The notes under the pieces were generated by a model that had not been told where the DNA came from, did no database searches, and saw only the letters and a program-made list of their open reading frames with translations. 64,000 bases of DNA from the NCBI GenBank assembly GCA_963978905.1, contig OZ022257.1, positions 30,395,274-30,459,273 of the forward strand. Direction: 5' to 3'. Position numbers and translations under genes: made by a program. This document shows, one piece after another, positions 37,736 to 49,400 of the stretch. Within the stretch, counting starts at the first letter, position 1; every line of letters starts with the position of its first letter. This DNA comes from Trichostrongylus colubriformis (Eukaryota; Nematoda; Chromadorea; Rhabditida; Trichostrongylidae).

Positions 37736-38313
37736 TAATACGTGTCGTTCTTCCAGTCTGTTCGCTATTCGAAGTTAAATAACGAGTTTGGCAAATGGTA
37801 CCTGTAGAGCGCGAAGTTGCAATCACGCCGTTAACGCGGGAACCCAGAGATGTCCCTCCTTTCTTTTTTCAGCGATAATGATTTCATAATACATATTATA
37901 TTGTCCCATCATCGCTCGGCTAAGATATGCAGTGCATTCATGTGAGGGCGACATTGTGGATTGCTTCTTTCAATGTTTTGTGACCTTTCTTCAAGGGTAA
38001 TAAAATCCTTCAAATTCGATTTTTCTGCAAAAATAGAGCAATGGTGGAGCATTCGGATGTCGATATCGGTAGGAAAAAGCCTTTGCTATATATTCTTCTT
38101 AATCTGATAATATCATTTTTGCGTTTCTATGTTCAAAGTATGTCAAAATATGCGCAGTTTCCTTGTACTGGGACTGCTGCATAGTGGCGACATTCGGTTG
38201 CTAATGACGAAAGGTCACTGACTAGACGTCGAAACCCTCTTTAGTGATGGGAAGGTGCCTAAAACCTGTTGCATCAGTGCGCGATGGTAAAACCTAGGGT
38301 AGAGTTGTGACGG

Positions 38314-38703
38314 ATGTGGCCGAGGGCACCAGTTAATTTGATGGTGATAAGAGCCATCATGTGCAGTCACAAGAAGAAAAATTTTGCCATTACTATGCCT
38401 TCAAGGCGAACGACGCGTCAGCCGATTTATGCTCGCAGAAACGATTCGTATTTCTCTTTTGCTTTCGCGAGGCCTTATATTAGGCAGAGCATTAATGAAC
38501 GGGTGACGGTTGTGGATCACGATTCACATCCTTCTTTAGATGAGAGCGCAGTGCGCGATCATGGCAACGCTCAAACACAGAAGCGCCCCATTCTCGATTT
38601 TCATTCACATTTGGCTAAATTTCCTTCTTTATCACCTGCATGGACACGCGTTGGGCACAATGTATCAGCGCTGTGGAAGGGAGACTCCCTGTCAACTATT
38701 TGA
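38314..38703 (+). CDS. Hypothetical 129-aa open frame, unrecognised
   Basis: Starts at a real ATG (MWPRAPVNLMVIRAIMCSHK) and ends SALWKGDSLSTI with TGA. The middle (RRTTRQPIYARRNDSYFSFA, then ESAVRDHGNAQTQKRPILDF) is polar and basic with no stop, unusual for this AT-rich area. No domain, signal peptide or splice context was recognised. It could be a terminal exon of an unseen gene or chance. Confidence 0.25.
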   Translation: MWPRAPVNLMVIRAIMCSHKKKNFAITMPSRRTTRQPIYARRNDSYFSFAFARPYIRQSINERVTVVDHDSHPSLDESAVRDHGNAQTQKRPILDFHSHLAKFPSLSPAWTRVGHNVSALWKGDSLSTI

Positions 38704-38905
38704 TCCAGTTGCTCGTCGTGTTTGCATCAAGTAGCCATACGCATTCGGGCGCTTCATTCATTAAACAGATAATATTAGACAAAATCTGAAAATTGAGAGG
38801 AAATCTATTCATTTGGCACAGTCAGTCACTGATAAGAGCTTCCATGTCCTTTGTTTCAGAGGAGTTCCCTTGTGAGGGTGAATTACTCCTTCGCGTTGCA
38901 CTTTG

Positions 38906-39334
38906 AAAGAATCGTCCACGGATGAATTAGTTTCTTTGTTACCCTCATATTTATGTTGTATTTGCCTGATAAGGGCCGCATAAAGTTTCACGCGACAATA
39001 TGGGAGTTCGTCTAGGATACAGTACCCCCGAATTCTTGGTCAACTGGGCGGAGCCTCTGAGTATAAGCCCCGTCCCGTCGCCCGCCGCGGTTTTGAACGG
39101 TGAGTGGGGCTGTTCGAGTAAATTTTTGTTCTTACGATGCGCCTTCGACAGCGGCGGACGACGGAGTGGGCACTTGCTGGGAGGCCCCGCCCACTCGGCC
39201 AAAATTTTGTGGCTGTATCTAAGGCGGATTCGCATTTTTTGCGTGAAACTTTGCATGCGATCCGCATTAGGCAAATACGTTGTAAATATATGTGTAACAT
39301 AGTAGCTCATTTTTCCGTGGGCGATTCCTTCAAT
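38906..39334. mobile_element. GC-rich foldback family, copy 4
   Basis: Ends GAATCGTCCACGGATGAATT and TTTTCCGTGGGCGATTCC. Internal GTTGTATTTGCCTGATAAGG and GCCCGCCGCGGTTTTG, with inverse partners. Uninterrupted. Confidence 0.75.
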
Positions 39335-41119
39335 CGTTTGAACATGAGTTTCCACTCTCTCCGTTGCGACGAATTCACTATGCGCAAGCAAATTATTCAC
39401 TTTATCTGAGGTTTCACCAGCTCAAAAGCTTATGGTATTACATATCTGAGAGAAACCTTTTCACTTTCAGAAAATGCAAATGGCAAATTCACACATTGAC
39501 ACCCGCGCCCTTTTACGCGCATCTGACACATGTGACACTGGCGCATTGCGTGTGTGCATACCACACTACCGAAGAAGGAATTAATGACTAAACTACAGGT
39601 TATCAAATATTCCCATGATGATTTAAGCAAACCAGCTTATTATCGACACTGATAGCGCTCCATCGAGGAAAGAAAATTTTCTCACAAAATATGTTGTTTT
39701 CCTCTGGAGACATGGAACAACATATGACAACCTCTGAACTTGAACAGAGGAAACCGAACAACTCTTTTTCAAGCACATCTACCTAAATAATTGCTCCACA
39801 AGATTTATACGGAATGCAAGCCGAAAGAAAAGTCAAAAAAGCTCATAAACCGAATCGAGGCGCGAGAAACCACGGTGTGATTCCGGGGCCCCATAAAATT
39901 TTTGAAATTGGGATGTCAAGTAGCCATGTGTTCCATGAACTGAAAATACTAACAAAAGTTGCATAGCTACAGAAATACTGGAAAACATAATTTATGGCAG
40001 CAATACCTATGTGCATACCCGGCGATGCACAAATTGCAGATGTAGGAGTTCGCGCCAGCATACAAAAACATGGACATGACATGCACATGATCAGTATGGC
40101 AGAACGACACATATGATATATGTGGAAAAATAATCTGTTAAAACGGCGTGAGACAGTCTACCGTGTCTGTTGGCCTCAGGCACGGTAGTTGCCGTTTCCC
40201 ACCCAGAAGTTGCCGTCCGCGCATCACGAGTCCAGAGAAAATCTTATACTCTACGACACTGCCGACGGGTGCGTCGACGGCACCTGTTGCTTAATACTCG
40301 TTCCATTTGATGATGATGATGCAATCTCACGTCTTTTTATCCTTTTTTCATTGTTCCATTTTTTTCTATCTCCCGTGATATACATTGTTTATGATTAGGA
40401 GATACTTGGCCCGTCCCGGCAACACGTTTGCTTGCAGTATGGGACGTGTGCTTCGCCGTTTGGGGTCTCCCAGATTTGCCTCAGCCTTTTTCAGGGAAGA
40501 AGCATTGGCAGCGTCGCGTACTCTGACCTGTCTGGTGTTTGACCCCGCGGCGGGAAGCATGTTGCTGAAAAAAGCCAGTTGTATCCGAACCCAATTTTTA
40601 TATTATGAATTCGTGAGCGGAGCGCTGTATGTCACGGCAGATTCTCTTGATACACAACCATGAATGTCCTCGACGAACCGGCTCCCGGCGATGCACATAG
40701 GCATCTTTGTGTTAAGGTAAGAGTTTTGAGCACGATTGTGATCGCTCATAACTGCGGCTGTTTTATGAAGTAGTCACGTTACAGAAACGGTTGATATCGT
40801 TGCACCCAAAAGAAAGAGGAGGAGAGGGTCGAATCTCGTATTGTACGAGCTCTTAGTCGCCAGTAGCAGTTATCAAGCAATTACACTTTTACACACATTA
40901 AGCAGTTGTTCACAAGCTGTAAATTTTTTGATTTTTACGGCTTCAAACAGAGGAAGAAGAACACAGAAAACTGGATTTGTAAATTTATTATAAGTGATAA
41001 TCAAAAGCAAGACTGGTTAAGCACATGTGTCTGTAACTTATGATTTATTAGGGTGCTGCGTAATTCCTGCAACATACGTGACTTCTTCCAAAACGATGTT
41101 CTACAAAACCCTCGGTATA
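39335..41119. other. No recognisable gene
   Basis: Apart from the repeat at 40,130-40,665, only short frames are seen. Confidence 0.55.
40130..40665 (-). repeat. Partial relative of the 35.9-37.7 kb element
   Basis: On - it contains TCTACCGTGTCTGTTG's inverse, CAACAGGTGCCGTCGACGCA and GGTTGTGTATCAAGAGAATC. The last two match, in the same order, 35,690-35,940 on +. A solo or truncated copy. Confidence 0.55.
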
Positions 41120-41806
41120 CATGGAGTGCCAAAAAAGTAATTTTTTTCCTGCACTCTCAACCCGACATCAGTCGAACTTCAGCAAATTCTTGAGGTGCAT
41201 ATTTCCGTCCACTCAAGAGCATATCTTATACTATCACTAAACAACGTATGAGCCCTCTGCACGAACAAGATCGGGAGCTTAATCTGAGTGAACATGATGT
41301 GTTACCTCAACACGGCAAAATCCAAGATTCCGTCACTCTCGTTCTCAACCTCGAGAAGGTCCGTCCACTCTGGGTTCCTGAAGGGACTCGTATTGGGTGG
41401 TGCCCTTAAGTATTCAATTTTTCCAAGCTCCCAACATCCTTAGTTTCCAAGAACCAAAGCGTGCCATTACCATTGGAACCCCTCCGAAGGCGGATTTGAA
41501 GCATGAAAAATCACACTTTGGATCATAGCAACCTTGACCAAGCAGCAGGGGCTCTGTGACTTCCATGAACCGAAGGGACAGTTCTTGTAAAACTTACCAC
41601 AGAAGACCTACCACGGAATCTGGCTCCACTGTTCTAAGCGGACCTTGATACCGTAGGTGCTCCGAAGCCCGACTGCGCCGACTGAAAGTTCCATATTTTT
41701 AGAAAGGTGAACGTAGTGAGCCACAGCTTGTTCCGCTTTTATCGTTTCCCTATTTTTGCATACTTGGTGGATGTGAGCCGTGAGATTATTTTTTTGGCAC
41801 CCAACA
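41120..41806 (+). mobile_element. TA-flanked 0.69-kb MITE, copy 3
   Basis: Ends CATGGAGTGCCAAAAAAGTA and TTGGCACCCAACA, with TA at 41,118-41,119 and 41,807-41,808. Same internal blocks and orientation as copy 1. It shares its right-hand TA with the next MITE, which begins at 41,809. Confidence 0.85.
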
Positions 41807-41808
41807 TA

Positions 41809-42464
41809 TTGGGTAGTCTAAAAAATTTTTTCGTATTTTTGAATACCGCTTTTTCCCTCCAACTGCTTTCCAGCAATCTCTTCTGTACATACACATGTAG
41901 TACAAATCCACACGCATCTATAGGTATTATTGTCTTCCATCTCCCGGGTAACCTTTTTCGGCAAAATAAACATATCAAAGGTCAATCTCGTTTTCAATAC
42001 AAACGTTTTTCTTTGAATGGCGTTAGACAGTGAAAGGAAAAGGTGATAATCCTATGGAGCAAGATCAGGGCCATCAATTTTTATCCAGTCTCGGGAATTT
42101 TTTGGCGAGTCACTTCTTTAATAGTAGGAAGACTTGCCAAAAAAATTGCCTCGTTAAAAAATTCTCGAGCTTGGATAAAAATTGCTGCCCCATCCACCTT
42201 ATAGCTCTGATCTTGCTCCATCGGATTATCACCTTTTCCTTTCCCTGTCTAACGCCATTCAAAGAAAAATTTTTGTATTGAAAATGAGGTTGACCTTTGA
42301 TATGTTTATTTTGCCGAAAACGTTTATCCGGGAGATATGAGACAATAATACTATAGATGCGTGTGGCCTTGTACTACATGTGTATGTACAGAAGAGATTG
42401 CTGGGAAGCAGTTTGGAGGGAAAAAGCGGTATTTAAAAACACGAAAAAACTTTAGACTACCCAA
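41809..42464 (+). mobile_element. Mariner-like MITE with TTGGGTAGTC ends
   Basis: Ends TTGGGTAGTCTAAAAAATTT and its inverse (TTTAGACTACCCAA), with TA on both sides. The interior is a long inverted repeat (CCTATAGATGCGTGTGG-type arms; inner arms around GCTCGAGAATTTTTT). It is homologous throughout to the element at 27,238-27,897 except at the tips. Confidence 0.85.
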
Positions 42465-43528
42465 TACATATAGGCAGTATAACCATCTTTGTCGTCTACT
42501 GCACAACTTCAATGACTGGGCAGCTGCTCAACGCCCCCTGCCCAGAAATTCACAAGCTACGATTCGAAAAACCCACGGAGACACAATTTGAGTGCAATTA
42601 GATGAACAAGATTCTTACTTTCTGTGTAACTCAGGGTCCCGGTTAAGTGCATTTGAAGCCGCTAGATTAAGAGATCGGGGATGAGATCATTATGGTGACC
42701 AGTATTTTTTAAATTTGAAAGTTCCAGTGAAACCACACGGAATTTCGGAAGTGCTGTGAGGCTATGCACAACCTACTAGTCGAGTCCTTTCCTATCAAGT
42801 TAAAACGCATCACAAGGTGGAAGAGTAAAGAATCGAAACAAAGTAAAAAACGAGACAGGCTCGTGAAAATACACCACGAAGAACTCTTCCAGTCAACGCA
42901 ATTAGGTCGCCGTCAGACTTCGCGATTTTGCGCGATTCTGGGAACGATTTGGGAAGGGAGGGGTAATGGTGGGTAATGATGAGGGCTGCCAAATTTTCAG
43001 TGCGGGGCGTGGAAACGAACCTTTTGGAACCGAGAGCCTGTGCACGGGTAAGACCCTCGTTCCGCTACAGAAACCACAAAAATCCATTACAAGCCTCGGG
43101 GACCAAGAGACCAAATTTGACTCGTGGAGGTCCGTTCCCTTTCCGAAATTTCTGAACGACACGTCCCACCGTCTACGATGTGTACAAGTGCTTTTAATAG
43201 TGTCCAGGAGCGCGCAAATCACTGAGCATTAGCGGCAGCTCCTAAACGAGGCTCCGCCCCCATGTCCATCTCTTTCTTTTCCACGGAAAATATGCGACTT
43301 TTTTACCTCAACCATAAATGGGAAGTAAGAAAATTTCACCTGTCGAGGTTTGCTCCACCCACTTTTTATAAAAATGCCTTGAACCACCCCCGACCATCCC
43401 AACGATAGTGTAGTGGGGCGAGGCGATTAAAAAGTTCTGAAAAGGGAAAGGGTTGCTGTTAGTCGAATATGGTTCTCTTGCACTGGGCCTCAAAAGAGAT
43501 TTCTGTTGTTTTCGGAGCGAGACTGGGG
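42465..43528. other. No recognised gene
   Basis: Frames at 42,902-43,222 (-) and 42,966-43,232 (+) overlap in a relatively GC-rich block. Neither has a domain I recognise; an undescribed repeat is possible. Confidence 0.45.
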
Positions 43529-45045
43529 CCTTATTGGTCAAAAGTTTGGAAACTTTTGAATTTTCAACCTCCCTCGATTAAGGAATGGTCGAGTTGTCTC
43601 AAATTAACAGAATAGGCATAAAATCAAGTTGAGAACACGATGAGCCGTTCTTTAACAGTGGAAATTTTAATTGTGGAAATGCTGTTCATGTCAAAAGGGC
43701 GCATCAAAAGTTTGGAAACTTCCCAATAACATCATTATCGTTTTATGGTTTTAGGTACAGTAATGGCAGAGCAGCTCATTTTCAGATGGGATCTGGTAAA
43801 GACGTAGCACTAGCTGCGCAGGAGGCGATTGTTCGGGCCATTCAACCTGGAACGCCCAAGAACCATGCACAGCAGTATCACCTCGCTAAAAGCACGATTA
43901 CCTAGATTTCAGGCGCTGCCAAAGACAAGGAGGTGTGGTGAAGGCTTATGGTTCAGGAAAACCTCGTGAGACTACAGCAAGGGCGACATATTCATCGTAA
44001 GGGCCTCGCATGCTGACCCGCGCGCTTCGTCAACTGACATTCTCATAAAAGTGACAAACTTTTTGGATCTTTTTGTCGGCCGAATTACTGCTCAGCGTCG
44101 TCTGAGAGCTGGCGGAATCTTTGGAAGACGTCCCAGCAGGAAGCCGGTAGTGAGCACAATGAATAGGAAGGCGCGACGTGTCGCCCGTCAGCACCTTACC
44201 TGGACCAGTGAAGAGTGGGGAACAGTTTTGTTCAGCGACGAATCAAAGTTCTGCCTCTTTGGCAACGATGGTTCGAAGTACGTGAGACGTTCTGTGAACA
44301 GGAAAAATCATCCCAGACACCAGGTACCAACAGTGAAGCATGGCAAAGGTAATGTGATGGTATGGGGATGTTTTGGTCTATGTGGCGTTGGGCCACTTTT
44401 CCGTATCCAAGGGAATAGGGACTCGTCCGCGTACAAGGGTATCCTGGAGAGTACCATGCTTCCTTTTGTCCTCAAAAAATGCCAAGGGAATGGATTTTTC
44501 GGCATGACAATGATCCAAAGCATGCCTCCCGCCTCGTGACCGACTCTGAGATCGAAAAAATTACTGTTACGAACTGGTCAAGCCTAAGTCCGGACCTCTA
44601 TCCAATCGAGCACCTTTAAGAAGAACTTGAGCGTCGTACAAGACACATTCCAGCGGAGAACTGCAATGAAAAGTTTGATAATCTGTTCAAAGAATGAGCT
44701 TCGTTTTCTCAATCCAAATTCGATGCTCTGATCGGTTCAGTGCCTAGAAGGTGTAAGGCTGTCATTGATTCACGCGGTTACCCACAAAGTAACAGTTTCT
44801 GTCTCGTATTCTGACATTATTGGTTTCGATTCTCTTTGTTATTGAGAAGTTTCCAAACTTCTGATGCGTCCCTTTTCACCTAAACAGCTTTTCCACACTT
44901 GAAATTCCCATTTTCGAAGAACGGCGTTACACATCGTGTTCTCTACTTGATTTTATGCCTATTATGTGAATTTGAGACAATTCAGCCGTTTCTTAATCGA
45001 GGGAGGTTGAAAACTCACAAGTTTCCGAACTTTTGACCACTACTG
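43529..45045 (+). mobile_element. Tc1-like transposon, degenerate
   Basis: Inverted repeats of about 190 bp: the left (43,529-43,725) reads TGGTCAAAAGTTTGGAAAC, and the right (about 44,848-45,045) ends CTTTTGACCACTACTG. The motif AAGTTTGGAAACTTCCC recurs at the inner edge of each arm. The right tip is intact; the left tip has decayed. Confidence 0.85.
43786..44814 (+). pseudogene. Tc1-family transposase (DDE/D) pseudogene
   Basis: Begins at ATG 43,786 after an acceptor-like tttcag (Tc1 genes can carry a 5' intron). The N-terminal DNA-binding region (MGSGKDVALAAQEAIVRAIQ) has an in-frame stop at about 43,902. The open part, about 44,051-44,539, has VLFSDESKFCLFGNDGSKYV with the first catalytic Asp, then VMVWGCFG. 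A frameshift near 44,490 precedes WIFRHDNDPKH, with the second Asp. The acidic residue of the third motif survives in PIEHL, but the following Trp is a stop (TAA). The reading ends DSRGYPQSNSFCLVF, stop at 44,812-44,814. Multiple lesions make it non-functional. Confidence 0.88.
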
Positions 45046-45051
45046 TGCATC

Positions 45052-45994
45052 ATTTGAAAGAGGTTTTCATGCTCAACAAAACGACGTGTTCAGTTTCTGA
45101 GTTTGTTAGAATGGGGCCGACATTCATGTAGGCTGGCGAAGAGGTAGGTTCAGCCGACAAAAATTGGCCAAACCGGCAATCAATTGAAACACTATATTTC
45201 ACTTTAGGAAAACCAACAGTCATGTGTTCCGTATAGCCCCGACCTCTTCTGCAATTTCCAAAACTTAGTTGATCGAGAAGTCGTCGTTCTTTTTCTGAAA
45301 TCTTTTTTTCGAAAGCATCCACACTTATTTAAAAATAAAATTTTTCCTTCAAACTTCTTGATTAGAGTTGTTTTATAAACCACCCTGAAGAGCTTTTCTG
45401 CTAAATCGAAACATCTTTCTAGTTTGTTTTGGCTGCGCTTCAGATTGAGTTTTAATACCATGTGAAAGGGGTCCAGTTCACATCTTTCACAATTTATTTT
45501 TTCCATGAGAAAGTTAAGGAATCCGGTCAGTGGTATTCCCCTGTTCCTACCCACCACCTGATTTAACGATTCACCGCTCTTTCAGCTGATTGGTTGAAAA
45601 AATTTCCTTGTGTTGGTTCGAAAAAATTGTCTAAAATCACCGAGTTGTGGCGGAAAAACTAAATGTGGAGAAAGAGCGACGTGACTTTTCAAGCAACCGA
45701 CTGGTGGAACTTGTAGGAGAGGTCGGGGCTAAGTACGGATTACATTTAGGCTTAGTTTTCCTCAAGTAAAATATAGTGTTCTAATTGATTGCCGGTTTGG
45801 CTGACTTTGTCTGCTGGACCTATCTCTTTACCAGCCTAAATGTTTGCGCAATTCTAACATACTCAAAAACTGAACATGTCGTTTTGCAGTGCAGCAAATT
45901 CTCTTCCGAATGATATATGATATGCTGCAAAAACTTGTGAAATGGCAAAAATTTTTGCTTGAACAAAAACGACACTACTTATGGAATGACCCAA
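45052..45994 (+). mobile_element. Foldback MITE with TTGGGTCATTCCATA ends, copy 2, left tip missing
   Basis: Homologous to 6,367-7,382. The right end is complete (GGAATGACCCAA, then TA at 45,995). The left arm begins abruptly at tcatttgaaagagg, next to the Tc1-like element; about 100 bp of left tip are absent. The right end lies about 310 bp upstream of the NHR start codon. Confidence 0.82.
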
Positions 45995-46305
45995 TACATA
46001 TATGCACGCACTATCCATAGGTGTGGCACATGATAGGAGGGAAACTATAAGCTGTACAGCGTCCCCTTATCTATTCAGACGAAGTTCGAAAAGCTCAAAA
46101 CACGGAGTGGGGAATACAAGAATAAAACTGAAGTTAACGCCATGACATAAATGGTAGTGATGTGAAGTATCTTCTGTACTCAGCATCTTTGCAGCAAATT
46201 TCGCATCGCGGACTGCGTCGATAATCAGCAGCTATCAAAAATCAAAATATCATAAATGGTAGTAATGTGATAGATTGACAAATTGATCTTGTTTTGTTCA
46301 TAATT
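45995..46305 (+). other. Putative 5' flank of the NHR gene
   Basis: 311 bp between the MITE end and the NHR start. Holds the direct 20-bp repeat and an acceptor-like tctttgcag at about 46,184-46,192. No TATA-like element is evident. Confidence 0.4.
46146..46270 (+). promoter_or_regulatory. Direct 20-bp repeat just upstream of the NHR start
   Basis: CATAAATGGTAGTGATGTGA at 46,146-46,165 recurs at 46,251-46,270 with one change (G to A). Both lie within 160 bp of the ATG at 46,306. An acceptor-like tctttgcag at about 46,192 could serve trans-splicing. Any regulatory role is inference. Confidence 0.35.
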
Positions 46306-46423
46306 ATGGAGTTTCCGATATCCAGAGAAAGTTTCAGACTTGCCATGGAACTTTCGGACGGTGTTTGTATGGTGTGTGGTGATCGATCGGCTGGAAAACA
46401 TTACGGAGTGATGGCATGTTACG
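46306..46423 (+). CDS. NHR exon 1: N-terminus and first half of zinc finger I
   Basis: Encodes residues 1-39 plus the first base of Gly40: a short N-terminal tail ([19 protein letters not shown]), then [20 protein letters not shown]. There is almost no A/B domain, as is common in nematode receptors. The donor is g|gtaagt at 46424 (phase 1), inside the P-box between Tyr39 and Gly40. A second in-frame ATG at 46345 could be an alternative start. Confidence 0.9.
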
Positions 46424-49400
46424 GTAAGTGGCATGGCTACTTCAAGCGGTATCGATTGTATCGATTTCGAAGATGCGATGGTGATCAATAAACGACCGTT
46501 CCCAATACTGATAGTAGGAGCACAGTATTGCTGCAGAACTTTGGTTTTATGTCCTCGGAAGGCACGATGCAGACTAGATTCCGTTTTTGGTCTTATTCAG
46601 AAACCCATAGTTTCATGGATACCGCACTCCAGATTCGCAAGGAGACGATCATCGATGCCAAGGTGGTGGCTCTGCGGAAGCAGAGGTATCGTAGGTATAC
46701 GATCCCTTCTGTGAAGAAGGTGTTCCTTGACCCTTTGGCCCTCTTTCATGCGGCAAATGATCATTTCAACGAGATGGTCGATTTCGATACCTCATTGGTT
46801 TCCCCTATTTTGTCACTTCACCATTTGGGATGACCCATCAGATATCACGTCCCTCGTTTGTGCAAAAACTGATAATTCTGATCGGGAGCCTTTGTTTATG
46901 GGACTTTTACTTTCACTACTTCGCTCAACTATTGGGAGGCCTATCCACCTGACTCATGGAATTCTTGCGATTTCCTTGATCCCTACTTCGCAAGGTTCTT
47001 CTTTGGTCGCTGGGCTGCTTCAGAATCCTATCGATCACGTCTTCGGGAGTGTGAACTATTTTGTAGGCACCATTTTATCATATGCATACTTCTATTCCGC
47101 CTACTTGGCGGGCAGAGCCTGGGGATATTATGGCACTTCAGACGTTTCATACCATCCCATTTTATTCTAGAACGTGTCATATTTCCAGAATATTATGATG
47201 TACTTTTGTTTTCTGAAGTTCCAAGTACTTCCAGAGTTTATTGCCATTAACATTATCAGACATTTTCGTAAATAGAGTTTGAGAAAAGCTTATTTCAAAA
47301 GTTTGTGAAATTGTGAATAGATTTCCAAGAAAATTGCCTCATTTATACTGCTTGTTTGATTTGTTCTTTTACTCAGCTTATGGATCAGTGTGGGTATATG
47401 GTGACCCTCAAGTTCACCCGCTGATTGGGGATGCTTCGCACTTCGTGTACGATGCATCATTAATTAGGTGCAAAGAAGGCGGGGTCGTACCATTAGGACA
47501 GGATATTTGCTTGGTGGCATTGGTTGCGCGATGCACTGGGTGCGAGCTACATATAAGCGCTAGTCGGTTGGGTCCCGAAACGATCGTGGTGTTCTACGCC
47601 TTATTTCAGATGTAATCGCTTTAGAGTACAACTGATACGGCGCCCAGAGTGTGTTGCAAGTGTTCCGATTTCTAGAGGTCGGCACCGAATTGGGTCACCG
47701 CGCGCGGCGACGTTTCGCGAATTGTCCGAGTGGTGGAGTGTCCCGCCGTCTGGGCTCTCCCAAATATGCCTAAGCCTTTTTAGGGGAGGAGCTTTGGCAT
47801 CGTGTTTTTAGATTTGGCATCGTGTTTTTACCTGTCTTTACCTGATTGCAATCCGCCGCGCAACCTGACCTGACCTCGCCAGTCGGAACACTTGCACTCC
47901 ACCCACGGCGCCCATAGCTCTCACCCATTGCCTTTAGCGCCGTACGCAGCTACGCGGATTCTGTTGGAACTAATAAGTACATCTCAATGATTACTGAGGA
48001 GATGTCCGATAGGAACGCAAAATAAATTTTATTTTTGAATCTTGCAAAGGAAAGAACCAGTGTCTGTCGTGTGTTCACCATTTGTTCTTCCTCTTGAGGC
48101 ATATCACGCGAGGCATTCACTAGCAGTGTGGGGTACGACTGACAGAACCCGCACAGTTCATATGGTACCCTTTCCACGACAGTTTCATGGTGGAAAAGGG
48201 CAAAGCGTTACAACGGTTGGAAGCATGAAGAGGGCTTTATTGTAGTATAGGAACCCAGCAAAGAAACAAAAAACCTACTCAGAAAGGAAAAGATCCAAAA
48301 CTGCAATTTCATTCCGAATAGCTCGATATATCACATGACTGGTCGTTCGTCTTGATTCTGCTCTTCCACTTCGGTTGCTGTTCCTGTTAATTCACAGTCC
48401 TCTTGGCGGAAAGGTCGTCCGCGTCGAGAATCAACGTTAGGAAGGGGGTCCTATTTCTCGGTATTTTTTCCACTGTTCTGTTACCAGGCATCCTACTTTC
48501 ATATTTACTACTTCTTTTACTTTTCGTCCGAGATTCCCCTAATGCTGCCTTTAGATTGATTCACATTCCTTTAGGTTGCAAAGGCTTTTTTCGTCGTACC
48601 ATACGCAGTGGGCAAACCTACTCATGTCGTTTTCAGCAGAAATGCAGTATTGATAAAGGTATACTGGTCATCATTAAGATATGCATTATTCGAATACCAA
48701 TATCACATCAGTTCAGATCAACGCAATGCATGTAGATACTGTCGATTTCAACGATGCTTGAATGTAGGAATGGAACCAGATGGTACGTTTTCTGTTGGTC
48801 ATATCACCAAGCATGCACTAATAGCTTCGAACTCCTGCTTGTCAGCGCCTGTGAACTCTTTCGTATGTTTGTTCCCCACGGGATGGAAAGAGGTTGCAAA
48901 AGCGAAGCGTGGATCGATTTCATCGAAGAGCGGGCGGTGAAGGTGGAAATGACCACATCTTTCTTTGATTGCTTGAGATGTTCACCCATCAGCCGCTAAC
49001 AGTGCAAACCTATATGTAGATACGTATGAAACCATGTACTCGCGAAGCGTACCATGCGAACTGGCACGGTGCTTCCAGATGCCGAACATCGCCATAAACC
49101 AAGGCATACGCCTTCTTTCTTATTACATCACAACCACTCTTCCCAGATCTGGACTTCCAAAGAGCTTGTTGGTCGATTATCATATTTACCACTCCCTGTT
49201 CCTCACACAAAATTCCCTTGCCCAAGGCAGTGAAGCGATAGGTTATAGCTGGATTGCGAAGTAGCAGTTCCCTGTCCAGAGCGCTGTGGTCTAAAGAATA
49301 GTTTACTCCTTAAATTAATCATCCGGGGAAAAATGAGTTTCTCTGTTACTCATATATTTATGTTGTATTTGCCTATCAAGGGGCGCATGCAAAGTTTGAG

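Larger units (their letters stand above)
46424..48574 (+). other. NHR intron 1 (2.15 kb) with repeats and a degenerate coding-like stretch
   Basis: Contains the coding-like stretch at about 46,500-47,615, a GGCGCC-ended MITE at 47,639-47,913, and a dispersed-repeat copy ending just before exon 2. The remaining 47,914-48,394 shows nothing I recognise. Confidence 0.8.
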
